DNA from: CBIFWW01 sp966186435
Lineage (GTDB): Bacteria; Pseudomonadota; Gammaproteobacteria; Enterobacterales; Enterobacteriaceae
Reading direction: 5' to 3'
Assembly: GCA_966186435.1 (NCBI GenBank)
Contig: CBIFWW010000019.1
Location: 1-31,030 of the forward strand
DNA: 31,030 nucleotides
The notes under the pieces are model-generated. The model was given only the letters and a program-made list of their open reading frames with translations. It did no database searches and was not told the DNA's origin. Numbering within the stretch: position 1 is the stretch's first letter; the number at the start of each line of letters is the position of its first letter. The position numbers and the translations under genes were made by a program. Shown here piece by piece: positions 1 to 7,910 of the stretch.

Positions 1-45
1 GTAAAAATTATTAATGAACAATCCCTAATTAATGCTGAGCATTTT

Positions 46-621
46 ATGACCAAAGTAGGTTTAAAAAAACATCTTCATGAATGTCTACAAAAAGAAGTGA
101 TGATGAATGATAAGCCATTCAGTTGGTTAAGTGCTGCCCATAAAGCATTCAAATGCCCGGAAAGAAGATTGAATTTTTGGTGGCGTATCGCCTCCTATAA
201 ATACCATTGCGGGGGGAAATTAAATAGAAGCCTTGCATTCAAAATCAACAGAAAATTAATCAGAAAATATAATGCCGAGATCCAACTCCCGGCCATCATT
301 GGCCCTGGATTGAATATTACCCACTTTATGTCGGTGGCGATCAATGGCTGTTCAGTTATTGGTAAAAACTTCAAAATACGCCATAACTGCACGATCGGGC
401 TAGGGGGGAGTTTAAATAATAACAATCCAAACCCTATCATTCGGATAGGTGATAATGTGGAAATGGGCACTGGCTCATGCATTATGGGTAACGATTTAAC
501 CATTGGGAATAACGTGTCTATTGGCGCGATGTCGTTTATCAACAAAGACGTGCCAAATGATCATGTTGTCTATAATGAACGGCGTATGATTATAAAACAT
601 AAAACTCAGCCTACTTCCTGA
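46..621 (+). CDS. Hexapeptide-repeat (serine acetyltransferase-like) O-acetyltransferase, possibly 5'-truncated by the window edge
   Basis: This is a left-handed beta-helix acyltransferase that most resembles the small CysE/WcaF-like enzymes found in surface polysaccharide clusters. It would move an acetyl group from acetyl-CoA to a sugar or serine hydroxyl in the cytoplasm. The first 80 residues are helical and include the segment CPERRLNFWWRIAS. From about residue 84, hexapeptide turns follow (GPGLNI, GCSVIGKNFKI, HNCTIGLGG, IGDNVEMG, IGNNVSIGA). H93 and H113 are plausible catalytic histidines by analogy with CysE. The reading frame is open back to base 1, so the true start may lie outside the window; ATG 46 has only a weak ribosome binding site. 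The gene is visibly more AT-rich than everything after 800, which suggests transfer. The substrate cannot be told, and a housekeeping CysE is unlikely because the protein is short (about 190 residues). Confidence 0.75.
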   Translation: MTKVGLKKHLHECLQKEVMMNDKPFSWLSAAHKAFKCPERRLNFWWRIASYKYHCGGKLNRSLAFKINRKLIRKYNAEIQLPAIIGPGLNITHFMSVAINGCSVIGKNFKIRHNCTIGLGGSLNNNNPNPIIRIGDNVEMGTGSCIMGNDLTIGNNVSIGAMSFINKDVPNDHVVYNERRMIIKHKTQPTS

Positions 622-774
622 CAATAAGTACTGCTTAATTGGCCCGGTTAATTTATGATAAAGTTGATTACTAGCGTTATCTATTCTCAAATTAATTGTG
701 AAATTAATTTTAAGAAGTATTATTGTTCCAGAATTATTTAACGCCGTTTCCTATTTTCTTATAAGGCTAAGCAC

Positions 775-801
775 AAAAAAGGGAACCCGAAGGTTCCCTT
801 T
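775..801 (-). terminator. Terminator downstream of icd
   Basis: A 10-bp perfect stem (778-787 with 792-801) has a CGAA loop. Read on the minus strand it runs into six T residues (complement of 775-780). It sits 23 bases past the icd stop codon. The plus-strand tail is weaker, so it acts mainly on icd. Confidence 0.85.
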
Positions 802-823
802 CTATCATCCAGCCTGGGCCGAA

Positions 824-2074
<1,251 letters not shown>

Positions 2075-2205
2075 TCACCTCTCCTTCGAGCGTTTCTGGT
2101 TAAAACTGATTTTTGTTAATAAATTGTAATTGGCGTGTCAATACTACCGGATCGCTAAGCACCGTGCCAGCCACGATTACATTTGGTTATGTTACGGAGA
2201 CAATC

Positions 2206-2316
2206 ATGACCTTAAAGGTAAATGAATCACTATCGGCAGTTCGCAGGGCCGCTAATTATTTAACAAATCACAGCGCAACCCACAAGGGTTGCGGTCACAG
2301 TGCTGGCAGGTGGTGA
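2206..2316 (+). CDS. Putative 36-residue small protein or leader peptide
   Basis: An ATG at 2206 is preceded by ACGGAGA (2193-2199) at a good spacing. It opens 36 codons beginning MTLKVNESLSAVRRAANYLT and ending in a stretch rich in H, G, C and R. I recognise no family. It lies upstream of rluE on the same strand, and its last third overlaps the hairpin at 2274-2293, so it could be a leader peptide coupled to RNA folding. It could equally be a chance ORF; the ribosome binding site is the only positive coding evidence. Confidence 0.3.
   Translation: MTLKVNESLSAVRRAANYLTNHSATHKGCGHSAGRW
2274..2293. other. Perfect inverted repeat upstream of rluE
   Basis: CGCAACCC (2274-2281) and GGGTTGCG (2286-2293) form an 8-bp stem with an ACAA loop. 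No T-run follows on the plus strand, so it is not a typical terminator. It may be a leader-RNA structure or a protein-binding palindrome. Confidence 0.5.
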
Positions 2317-2402
2317 GTGAATAGCACAATTGAATCAAGGCAGCATCAGCCTGGCCTTTGGAGTATCCTTGCCCGAGGACTTACTTAATTATTTTGAAAA
2401 AC

Positions 2403-3038
2403 ATGATGAAACCTTCACGCTCACATTCAACTACCCACTCATCTTCACGCCGCCCTTCAGCTAAACCCCGGCCTAAGCGCTCGCACAGTGGCCCTGCCCG
2501 GCTGGTGCTATTTAACAAGCCTTTTGATGTGTTGCCCCAGTTTACCGACGAGGCCGGTCGCAGCACGTTGAAAGACTATATTCCGATAAGCGATGTTTAT
2601 GCCGCCGGGCGGCTGGACCGGGATAGCGAAGGCTTACTGGTGCTAACCAACAACGGGGCTATCCAGGCACAGTTAACCCAGCCGGGCAAACGCACCGGTA
2701 AAGTCTATTTTGTCCAGGTAGAAGGGATTCCTGATGAAAAAGCGTTGTCCGATTTGCGCCGTGGCGTGAGCCTAAAGGACGGGGCTACCCTGCCCGCCGA
2801 AGTTGAATTGGTTACCCAGCCGGATTGGCTGTGGCCGCGCAATCCTCCGATCCGTGAACGTCAGTCCATTCCCACCAGCTGGCTAAAAATTACGATTTAC
2901 GAGGGCCGTAACCGCCAGGTTCGCCGCATGACCGCCCACGTGGGCTACCCTACCTTACGGCTAATCCGCTACGCCATGGGGCCATATACTCTTAAAGGCC
3001 TTGCCAATGGCAAGTGGCGCGAAATCACTCCGGAGTGA
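2403..3038 (+). CDS. rluE: 23S rRNA pseudouridine(2457) synthase
   Basis: RluE isomerises U2457 of 23S rRNA to pseudouridine. The protein has a basic, Ser/Arg-rich tail (residues 1-30), then the RsuA/RluB/E/F catalytic domain beginning RLVLFNKPFDVLPQF. The catalytic motif AAGRLDRDSEGLLVLTNNG contains the active-site aspartate D72. The C-terminal segment GRNRQVRRMTAHVG is the second conserved block of the family. I chose ATG 2403 (ATG 2406 is equally possible), giving about 211 residues against 217 in E. coli; the frame also extends to a TTG at 2358 with no support. The stop codon lies two bases before the next gene, whose ribosome binding site is inside the end of rluE, so the two are likely cotranscribed. 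Confidence 0.93.
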   Translation: MMKPSRSHSTTHSSSRRPSAKPRPKRSHSGPARLVLFNKPFDVLPQFTDEAGRSTLKDYIPISDVYAAGRLDRDSEGLLVLTNNGAIQAQLTQPGKRTGKVYFVQVEGIPDEKALSDLRRGVSLKDGATLPAEVELVTQPDWLWPRNPPIRERQSIPTSWLKITIYEGRNRQVRRMTAHVGYPTLRLIRYAMGPYTLKGLANGKWREITPE

Positions 3039-3040
3039 AA

Positions 3041-3373
3041 ATGAAACCTATCCTTGCGGTGGCACTATTACTGTTAAGCTCCAACATGGCCCTGGCCGCC
3101 AGTTTTGACTGCGCCAAAGCCCGTGCCCCTGATGAGAAAGCTATTTGTGCCAATCGGGTACTGAATGATAAAGATGTCCAGATGGCAACGGAATACCGCT
3201 TTTTGAAGGGGCTGTTTGCAATGGGTTTTCGCGGTAGTATGCAGGATGATCAACAGGCTTGGCTGAAAGCCCGCCAACGCTGTAATTCAGACACGGCATG
3301 TTTGACTGCCCGCTATAATGAGCGGCTGAAACAGCTCCAGACAATTTACGACCATATTGATAAGCCGCTGTAG
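3041..3373 (+). CDS. Secreted LprI/DUF1311-like lysozyme-inhibitor-type protein
   Basis: This is a 110-residue exported protein. A signal peptide occupies residues 1-19 (hydrophobic LAVALLLLSSN, cleavage near ALA-A). The mature part starts with SFDCAKA and has four cysteines, C24, C36, C81 and C87, which probably form two disulphides in the periplasm. The pattern FDCxKAxxxxExxIC, then QQAWLKARQRC and a final ACL, is that of the DUF1311/LprI family, named after a mycobacterial lysozyme inhibitor. The actual function in Enterobacterales is uncertain. The ATG is two bases after the rluE stop with CCGGAG as ribosome binding site, so it is in the rluE transcript. The E. coli gene order that I remember has no such gene between rluE and nudJ. 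Confidence 0.8.
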   Translation: MKPILAVALLLLSSNMALAASFDCAKARAPDEKAICANRVLNDKDVQMATEYRFLKGLFAMGFRGSMQDDQQAWLKARQRCNSDTACLTARYNERLKQLQTIYDHIDKPL

Positions 3374-3394
3374 TCCACATGTAAGGAGAACAGG

Positions 3395-3844
3395 ATGTTG
3401 AAACCTCATGTCACCGTGGCCTGTATCGTTCAGGCCAATGGCAAATTTTTGGTTGTCGAAGAAACCGTCAACAATCAGTCGTTATTGAACCAGCCTGCTG
3501 GCCATTTGGAAGCAGACGAAACCCTGTTCCAGGCCGCTCGCCGCGAACTTTATGAAGAGACTGGCATCCACGCCGATCCGCAACATTTCCTGCGGATGCA
3601 TCAATGGATCGCACCGGACAAAACCCCGTTCTTACGCTTCCTGTTTGCCATCGATCTGCCCGCACCGCTAGAGACCTCCCCCCAGGATAGCGATATTGAG
3701 CGCTGCCTGTGGTTAACTGCCGCAGAGATTCTGGAAGCCCCGAATCTGCGCTCCCCGCTGGTGGCGGAAAGCATTCGCTGTTACCAGTCCGGTAAACGAT
3801 TCGAGCTGGATATTCTTGATGCCTTTAACTGGCCGTTTACTTAA
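3395..3844 (+). CDS. nudJ: Nudix phosphatase NudJ
   Basis: NudJ is a Nudix pyrophosphatase/phosphatase. The E. coli enzyme hydrolyses hydroxymethylpyrimidine pyrophosphate, a thiamine intermediate, and nucleoside di- and triphosphates. The protein has 149 residues (E. coli 153). The Nudix box is complete, from GHLEADETLFQAARREL to YEETG, with the metal-binding glutamates in REL-EE. The conserved tail SPLVAESIRCYQSG is also present. An AAGGAGA ribosome binding site lies just upstream of ATG 3395. It follows the LprI-like gene by 21 bases and precedes mnmA, as in E. coli. Confidence 0.95.
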   Translation: MLKPHVTVACIVQANGKFLVVEETVNNQSLLNQPAGHLEADETLFQAARRELYEETGIHADPQHFLRMHQWIAPDKTPFLRFLFAIDLPAPLETSPQDSDIERCLWLTAAEILEAPNLRSPLVAESIRCYQSGKRFELDILDAFNWPFT

Positions 3845-3910
3845 GGGTGCCTATCAGGATGGCCCGTGCTAGAATATGCCGCCCTGAAGTTCAATGTAGT
3901 GAGTATCTCC

Positions 3911-5017
3911 ATGTCTGAAAGCCAAAAAAAAGTGATCGTCGGCATGTCCGGCGGTGTTGATTCCTCCGTTTCCGCCTGGCTCCTGATGCAACAGGGCTAT
4001 AAGGTTGAAGGCCTGTTCATGAAGAACTGGGAAGAGGACGATGGCGAGGAGTACTGCACAGCGGCATCGGATCTGGCGGATGCCCAGGCCGTTTGCGATA
4101 AGCTGGGCATTGAATTGCATACCGTTAACTTTGCCGCTGAATACTGGGACAACGTGTTCGAACTGTTCCTGGCGGAATACAAAGCCGGGCGCACCCCTAA
4201 TCCGGATATTCTCTGCAATAAAGAGATCAAATTTAAAGCCTTCCTGGAATTCGCCGCAGAAGATCTGGGCGCAGACTACATCGCCACCGGCCACTACGTG
4301 CGCCGCCGGGATGTAGACGGCACAACCCAATTGCTGCGCGGCCTGGATAGCAACAAAGACCAGAGCTACTTCCTCTACACCCTGGGCCATGACCAGGTTG
4401 CTCAGAGCCTGTTCCCGGTGGGCGAGCTGGAAAAACCAGAAGTCCGCCGCATTGCCGAAGAACTGGATCTGGCCACCGCCAAGAAAAAAGACTCCACCGG
4501 GATCTGCTTTATTGGTGAGCGCAAATTCCGCGAATTCCTCGGCCGTTACCTGCCAGCCCAACCGGGCAAGATCATCACTGTGGACGGCGATGTGATTGGC
4601 GAACACCAGGGCCTGATGTACCACACTCTGGGCCAGCGTAAAGGCCTGGGTATCGGCGGCACCAAAGAAGGTAGCGAAGATCCGTGGTACGTGGTGGATA
4701 AGGATGTCGAGAACAATCTGCTGGTGGTGGCACAGGGCCATGAACACCCGCGCCTGATGTCCGTCGGCCTGATTGCACAACAGCTGCATTGGGTTTCCCG
4801 CGAGCCGCTCACCGAAACCCTGCGTTGTACCGTTAAAACCCGTTATCGTCAGGAAGACCTGCCGTGTACCTTGATCCCGCTGGGTGAAGACCGCCTGGAA
4901 GTGCGCTTCGATGAGCCGGTAGCGGCGGTGACCCCAGGCCAGTCTGCGGTATTCTACGCCGGTGAAATCTGCCTTGGCGGTGGGGTTATCGAGCAACGCC
5001 TGCCTTTACCACTTTAA
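3911..5017 (+). CDS. mnmA: tRNA-specific 2-thiouridylase MnmA
   Basis: MnmA adds the 2-thio group to wobble U34 of tRNA-Lys, -Glu and -Gln. It adenylates the uridine and takes sulphur from the TusE relay. Starting at ATG 3911 gives 368 residues, exactly the E. coli length; the frame is open to 3866 but the extra 15 codons have no homologue. The PP-loop SGGVDSS occupies residues 13-19. The catalytic cysteines are C102 (in NPDILCNKEIKF) and C199 (in STGICFIGERKF), at the E. coli positions. A possible extended -10 element, TGCTAGAAT (3867-3875), sits about 36 bases before the start, so mnmA may have its own promoter downstream of nudJ. A terminator-like hairpin follows six bases after the stop codon. 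Confidence 0.97.
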   Translation: MSESQKKVIVGMSGGVDSSVSAWLLMQQGYKVEGLFMKNWEEDDGEEYCTAASDLADAQAVCDKLGIELHTVNFAAEYWDNVFELFLAEYKAGRTPNPDILCNKEIKFKAFLEFAAEDLGADYIATGHYVRRRDVDGTTQLLRGLDSNKDQSYFLYTLGHDQVAQSLFPVGELEKPEVRRIAEELDLATAKKKDSTGICFIGERKFREFLGRYLPAQPGKIITVDGDVIGEHQGLMYHTLGQRKGLGIGGTKEGSEDPWYVVDKDVENNLLVVAQGHEHPRLMSVGLIAQQLHWVSREPLTETLRCTVKTRYRQEDLPCTLIPLGEDRLEVRFDEPVAAVTPGQSAVFYAGEICLGGGVIEQRLPLPL

Positions 5018-5022
5018 TGATA

Positions 5023-5050
5023 CGGGCTGGGTAACAGCCCGATTTTTTTT
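5023..5050 (+). terminator. Intrinsic terminator between mnmA and hflD
   Basis: CGGGCTG (5023-5029) and CAGCCCG (5035-5041) form a 7-bp GC-rich stem with a GGTAA loop, followed by A and eight T residues. It ends 19 bases before the hflD start, so it either ends the mnmA transcript or attenuates read-through into hflD-purB. Confidence 0.8.
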
Positions 5051-5069
5051 GCTCAATACAGGAGTTGCT

Positions 5070-5711
5070 GTGGCTAAAAACTATTACGATATCACGCTGG
5101 CGTTAGCAGGCATTTGCCAGTCAGCCCATCTGGTGCAGCAGTTAGCGCATCAGGGCCACTGTGACAGCGAGGCCTTCAACGCCTCGCTGAACAGCGTTAT
5201 CGTTCTTAGCCCCAGCTCTACCCTTGCCGTCTTTGGCGGTAATGAAGCCAATCTAAAATTGGGTCTTGAAACCCTGTTAGGCGTGCTCAATGCCAGCAGC
5301 CGCCAGGGGTTAAATGCTGAACTAACCCGCTACACCCTGAGCATGATGGTGCTGGAGCGCAAGCTTTCGGCCAATAAATCGGCGCTGAATACCTTGGGTG
5401 AGCGGATTAATGGGTTATCGCGTCAGTTAGCCCATTTCGATCTGCAATCAGATACTTTATTGAATGCCATGGCCGGGATTTATGTGGATGTGATTAGCCC
5501 ATTAGGGCCACGCATTCAGGTAACCGGCTCCCCTGCGGTGCTGCAAAGCCCGCAAATCCAGGCCAAAGTCCGTACCGGCCTGTTATGCGGTATCCGCGCC
5601 GCGGTGCTCTGGCACCAGGTTGGCGGTGGCCGCCTGCAATTGATGTTCTCTCGTAATCGTCTGTGTACTCAGGCAAAGCAAATTCTCGCTCATTTAACTC
5701 CGGAGTTGTGA
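5070..5711 (+). CDS. hflD: High frequency lysogenization protein HflD
   Basis: HflD is a peripheral inner-membrane protein that, in E. coli, binds phage lambda CII and lowers lysogeny; its normal cellular role is less clear. I chose GTG 5070 because it gives 213 residues, the E. coli length, and the N-terminus MAKNYYDITLALAGIC is nearly identical to E. coli HflD. The ribosome binding site is AGGAG (5060-5064). The frame is open upstream to 4962 inside mnmA, but that extension is not conserved. The family blocks NASSRQGLNAELTRYTLS and the C-terminal GGGRLQLMFSRNRL are present. It ends three bases before purB and is surely cotranslated or cotranscribed with it. Confidence 0.95.
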   Translation: MAKNYYDITLALAGICQSAHLVQQLAHQGHCDSEAFNASLNSVIVLSPSSTLAVFGGNEANLKLGLETLLGVLNASSRQGLNAELTRYTLSMMVLERKLSANKSALNTLGERINGLSRQLAHFDLQSDTLLNAMAGIYVDVISPLGPRIQVTGSPAVLQSPQIQAKVRTGLLCGIRAAVLWHQVGGGRLQLMFSRNRLCTQAKQILAHLTPEL

Positions 5712-5714
5712 CCT

Positions 5715-7085
5715 ATGGAATTATCCTCACTGACCGCCGTTTCCCCCGTTGATGGACGCTATGGCGATAAAGTCAGCGAACTGCGCGCTATTTTTAGCGA
5801 GTTTGGCCTGCTGAAGTTCCGCGTGCAGGTTGAAGTGCGCTGGCTGCAAAAACTGGCCTCGCAAGCAGCAATCAAGGAAGTTCCTGCTTTTGGCGCAAAC
5901 GCAAACGGTTACCTTGATAAAATTGTGGCTGAATTCAATGAAGAAGACGCGGCACGCATCAAGACCATCGAACGCACCACTAACCACGACGTGAAAGCCG
6001 TGGAATATTTCCTCAAAGAGCAAGTCGCAGCGGTGCCGGAACTGCATGCGGTGTCAGAATTTATCCACTTTGCCTGTACCTCTGAAGATATTAACAACCT
6101 GTCCCATGCATTAATGCTGCAAAGCGCCCGCCAGGACGTGGTTCTGCCTTACTGGCGTAAATTGATTGATGCCATCAAAGGCCTGGCCCACCAGTACCGT
6201 GACGTTCCGCTGTTGTCCCGTACCCACGGCCAGCCAGCTACCCCATCTACTATGGGTAAAGAGATGGCCAACGTGGCCTACCGTATGGAGCGCCAGTTCC
6301 GCCAGCTGTCCCAGGTTGAGATCTTGGGCAAAATTAACGGTGCGGTGGGTAACTATAACGCTCACATCGCTGCTTACCCGGAAGTGGACTGGCACCAGTT
6401 CAGCCAAGAGTTTGTTACCTCTCTGGGTATTCAGTGGAACCCGTATACCACCCAGATCGAGCCACATGACTATATTGCCGAGCTGTTCGACTGCGTGGCC
6501 CGCTTCAACACTATCCTTATCGATTTCGACCGCGATATCTGGGGCTACGTGGCGCTCAACCACTTCAAGCAGAAGACCATTGCCGGTGAAATTGGCTCCT
6601 CTACCATGCCGCACAAAGTGAACCCGATTGACTTCGAAAACTCCGAAGGCAACCTGGGCTTGTCTAATGCCATGTTGCAGCATCTGGCCAGCAAACTGCC
6701 GGTGTCCCGCTGGCAGCGCGATCTGACTGACTCCACCGTGCTGCGCAACCTGGGTGTGGGTATAGGCTATGCATTAATCGCCTATCAATCCACGTTGAAG
6801 GGTGTGAGCAAGCTGGAACTTAACCAGGATCATCTGCTGGATGAACTAGATCACAATTGGGAAGTGCTGGCGGAGCCAATCCAGACCGTGATGCGCCGCT
6901 ATGGCATCGAAAAGCCTTACGAGAAACTCAAAGCGCTGACTCGCGGTAAGCGCGTGGATGCCGAAGGGATGAAGGCCTTTATCGATGGTCTGACTCTGCC
7001 GGAAGAAGAGAAAACTCGGCTAAAAGCCATGACCCCGGCTAACTACCTGGGCCGCGCCACGCAAATGGTTGACGACTTAGAATAA
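5715..7085 (+). CDS. purB: Adenylosuccinate lyase
   Basis: PurB catalyses two beta-eliminations in purine synthesis: SAICAR to AICAR plus fumarate, and adenylosuccinate to AMP plus fumarate. The protein has 456 residues, as in E. coli. H171 in RTHGQPATPSTMG is the catalytic acid. The signature GSSTMPHKVNPIDFENSE carries S295, the catalytic base of the E. coli enzyme. The ATG follows the hflD stop after three bases. A PurR operator lies inside the gene at codons 62-67 (5899-5914), so repression probably works by roadblock. A terminator follows at 7105-7133. Confidence 0.98.
   Translation: MELSSLTAVSPVDGRYGDKVSELRAIFSEFGLLKFRVQVEVRWLQKLASQAAIKEVPAFGANANGYLDKIVAEFNEEDAARIKTIERTTNHDVKAVEYFLKEQVAAVPELHAVSEFIHFACTSEDINNLSHALMLQSARQDVVLPYWRKLIDAIKGLAHQYRDVPLLSRTHGQPATPSTMGKEMANVAYRMERQFRQLSQVEILGKINGAVGNYNAHIAAYPEVDWHQFSQEFVTSLGIQWNPYTTQIEPHDYIAELFDCVARFNTILIDFDRDIWGYVALNHFKQKTIAGEIGSSTMPHKVNPIDFENSEGNLGLSNAMLQHLASKLPVSRWQRDLTDSTVLRNLGVGIGYALIAYQSTLKGVSKLELNQDHLLDELDHNWEVLAEPIQTVMRRYGIEKPYEKLKALTRGKRVDAEGMKAFIDGLTLPEEEKTRLKAMTPANYLGRATQMVDDLE
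5899..5914 (+). promoter_or_regulatory. Intragenic PurR operator in purB
   Basis: The 16 bases ACGCAAACGGTTACCT fit the PurR consensus ANGCAANCGNTTNCNT at every fixed position. It starts at codon 62 of purB. E. coli purB is known to be repressed by PurR bound at codons 62-67, where it blocks elongation, so position and sequence both agree. Confidence 0.85.
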
Positions 7086-7104
7086 ACCCTAGTACTGAAT
7101 ACTG

Positions 7105-7133
7105 CGCCACCTCCGGGTGGCGTGGTTGTTTTT
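7105..7133 (+). terminator. Terminator after purB
   Basis: CGCCACC (7105-7111) and GGTGGCG (7116-7122) form a 7-bp stem with a TCCG loop, followed by TGGTTGTTTTT. It isolates phoPQ from purB. Confidence 0.75.
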
Positions 7134-7168
7134 GGCGTATCATAATAATCAACAATATTAAACCCGCT

Positions 7169-7185
7169 GATTGAGCAACGGTTTA
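7169..7185 (+). promoter_or_regulatory. Possible degenerate PhoP box upstream of phoP
   Basis: GGTTTA (7180-7185) matches a perfect PhoP half-site. Five bases upstream of it, GATTGA (7169-7174) matches the half-site at four of six bases. PhoP activates its own operon in E. coli and Salmonella through a direct repeat of this type. The weak first half makes this tentative. Confidence 0.35.
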
Positions 7186-7238
7186 TAGCGGGATGGAGAT
7201 AATTCAGACACTTTCTCAGCGATATAAAGAGGTTCACC

Positions 7239-7910
7239 ATGCGTGTATTGGTCGTGGAAGACAATGCCCTGCTCCGCCATCACCTTCAGGTTCAACTGCG
7301 TGAACTGGGCCACCAGGTGGATGCGGCGGAAGATGCCAAAGAAGCCGATTATTTCCTTAACGAACATACCCCTGATGTGGCTATCGTCGATTTAGGCCTG
7401 CCTGATGAAGACGGTGGTTCGATGATCCGCCGCTGGCGCAGCCATGACGTGACCATCCCGATCCTGGTGCTGACCGCCCGCGAAGGCTGGCAAGATAAAG
7501 TGGAAGTGCTGGGTTCCGGTGCCGATGACTACGTGACCAAACCCTTCCATCTGGAAGAGGTAGTGGCCCGTATGCAGGCCCTGATGCGCCGCAACAGCGG
7601 CCTGGCCTCCCAGGTGATTACTAAGGCGCCGTTCCAAGTGGATTTGTCCCGCCGTGAACTGGCGGTTAATGATGTTGCCATCAAGCTGACTGCCTTTGAG
7701 TACACCATTATCGAAACACTGATCCGCAACGCCGGGAAAGTGGTTAGCAAGGAATCTCTGATGCTACAACTCTACCCCGATGCCGAATTGCGTGAGAGCC
7801 ACACCATCGACGTGTTAATGGGCCGCCTGCGCAAAAAAATCCAGGCCGAATACAGTAATGACGTGATCACCACAGTACGCGGCCAGGGTTACCGCTTCGA
7901 CTTAGCCTGA
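7239..7910 (+). CDS. phoP: Response regulator PhoP
   Basis: PhoP is the OmpR-family transcription factor of the PhoPQ system, which responds to low Mg2+, acid and cationic peptides. The protein has 223 residues, as in E. coli. The receiver domain (1-120) has D51 as phosphoacceptor in VDLGLPDEDG, the acidic pair E7/D8, and K101 in DDYVTKPFH. The winged-helix DNA-binding domain (about 125-223) ends in TVRGQGYRF. The ribosome binding site is AAAGAGG (7226-7232). Its TGA overlaps the phoQ ATG by one base, so the pair is translationally coupled. Confidence 0.97.
   Translation: MRVLVVEDNALLRHHLQVQLRELGHQVDAAEDAKEADYFLNEHTPDVAIVDLGLPDEDGGSMIRRWRSHDVTIPILVLTAREGWQDKVEVLGSGADDYVTKPFHLEEVVARMQALMRRNSGLASQVITKAPFQVDLSRRELAVNDVAIKLTAFEYTIIETLIRNAGKVVSKESLMLQLYPDAELRESHTIDVLMGRLRKKIQAEYSNDVITTVRGQGYRFDLA

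Larger units (their letters stand above)
2075..2402. other. icd–rluE divergent intergenic region
   Basis: This 328-base stretch must hold promoters for both icd (leftward) and rluE (rightward). It contains a possible 36-codon ORF with a good ribosome binding site (2206-2316) and an 8-bp hairpin (2274-2293). No tRNA or known riboswitch shape was recognised. Confidence 0.6.

Noticed and set aside
3869..4996. 375-codon minus-strand ORF antisense to mnmA
   Set aside because: It is a complementary-frame shadow of mnmA, which has all catalytic residues; the translation has no recognisable motif.
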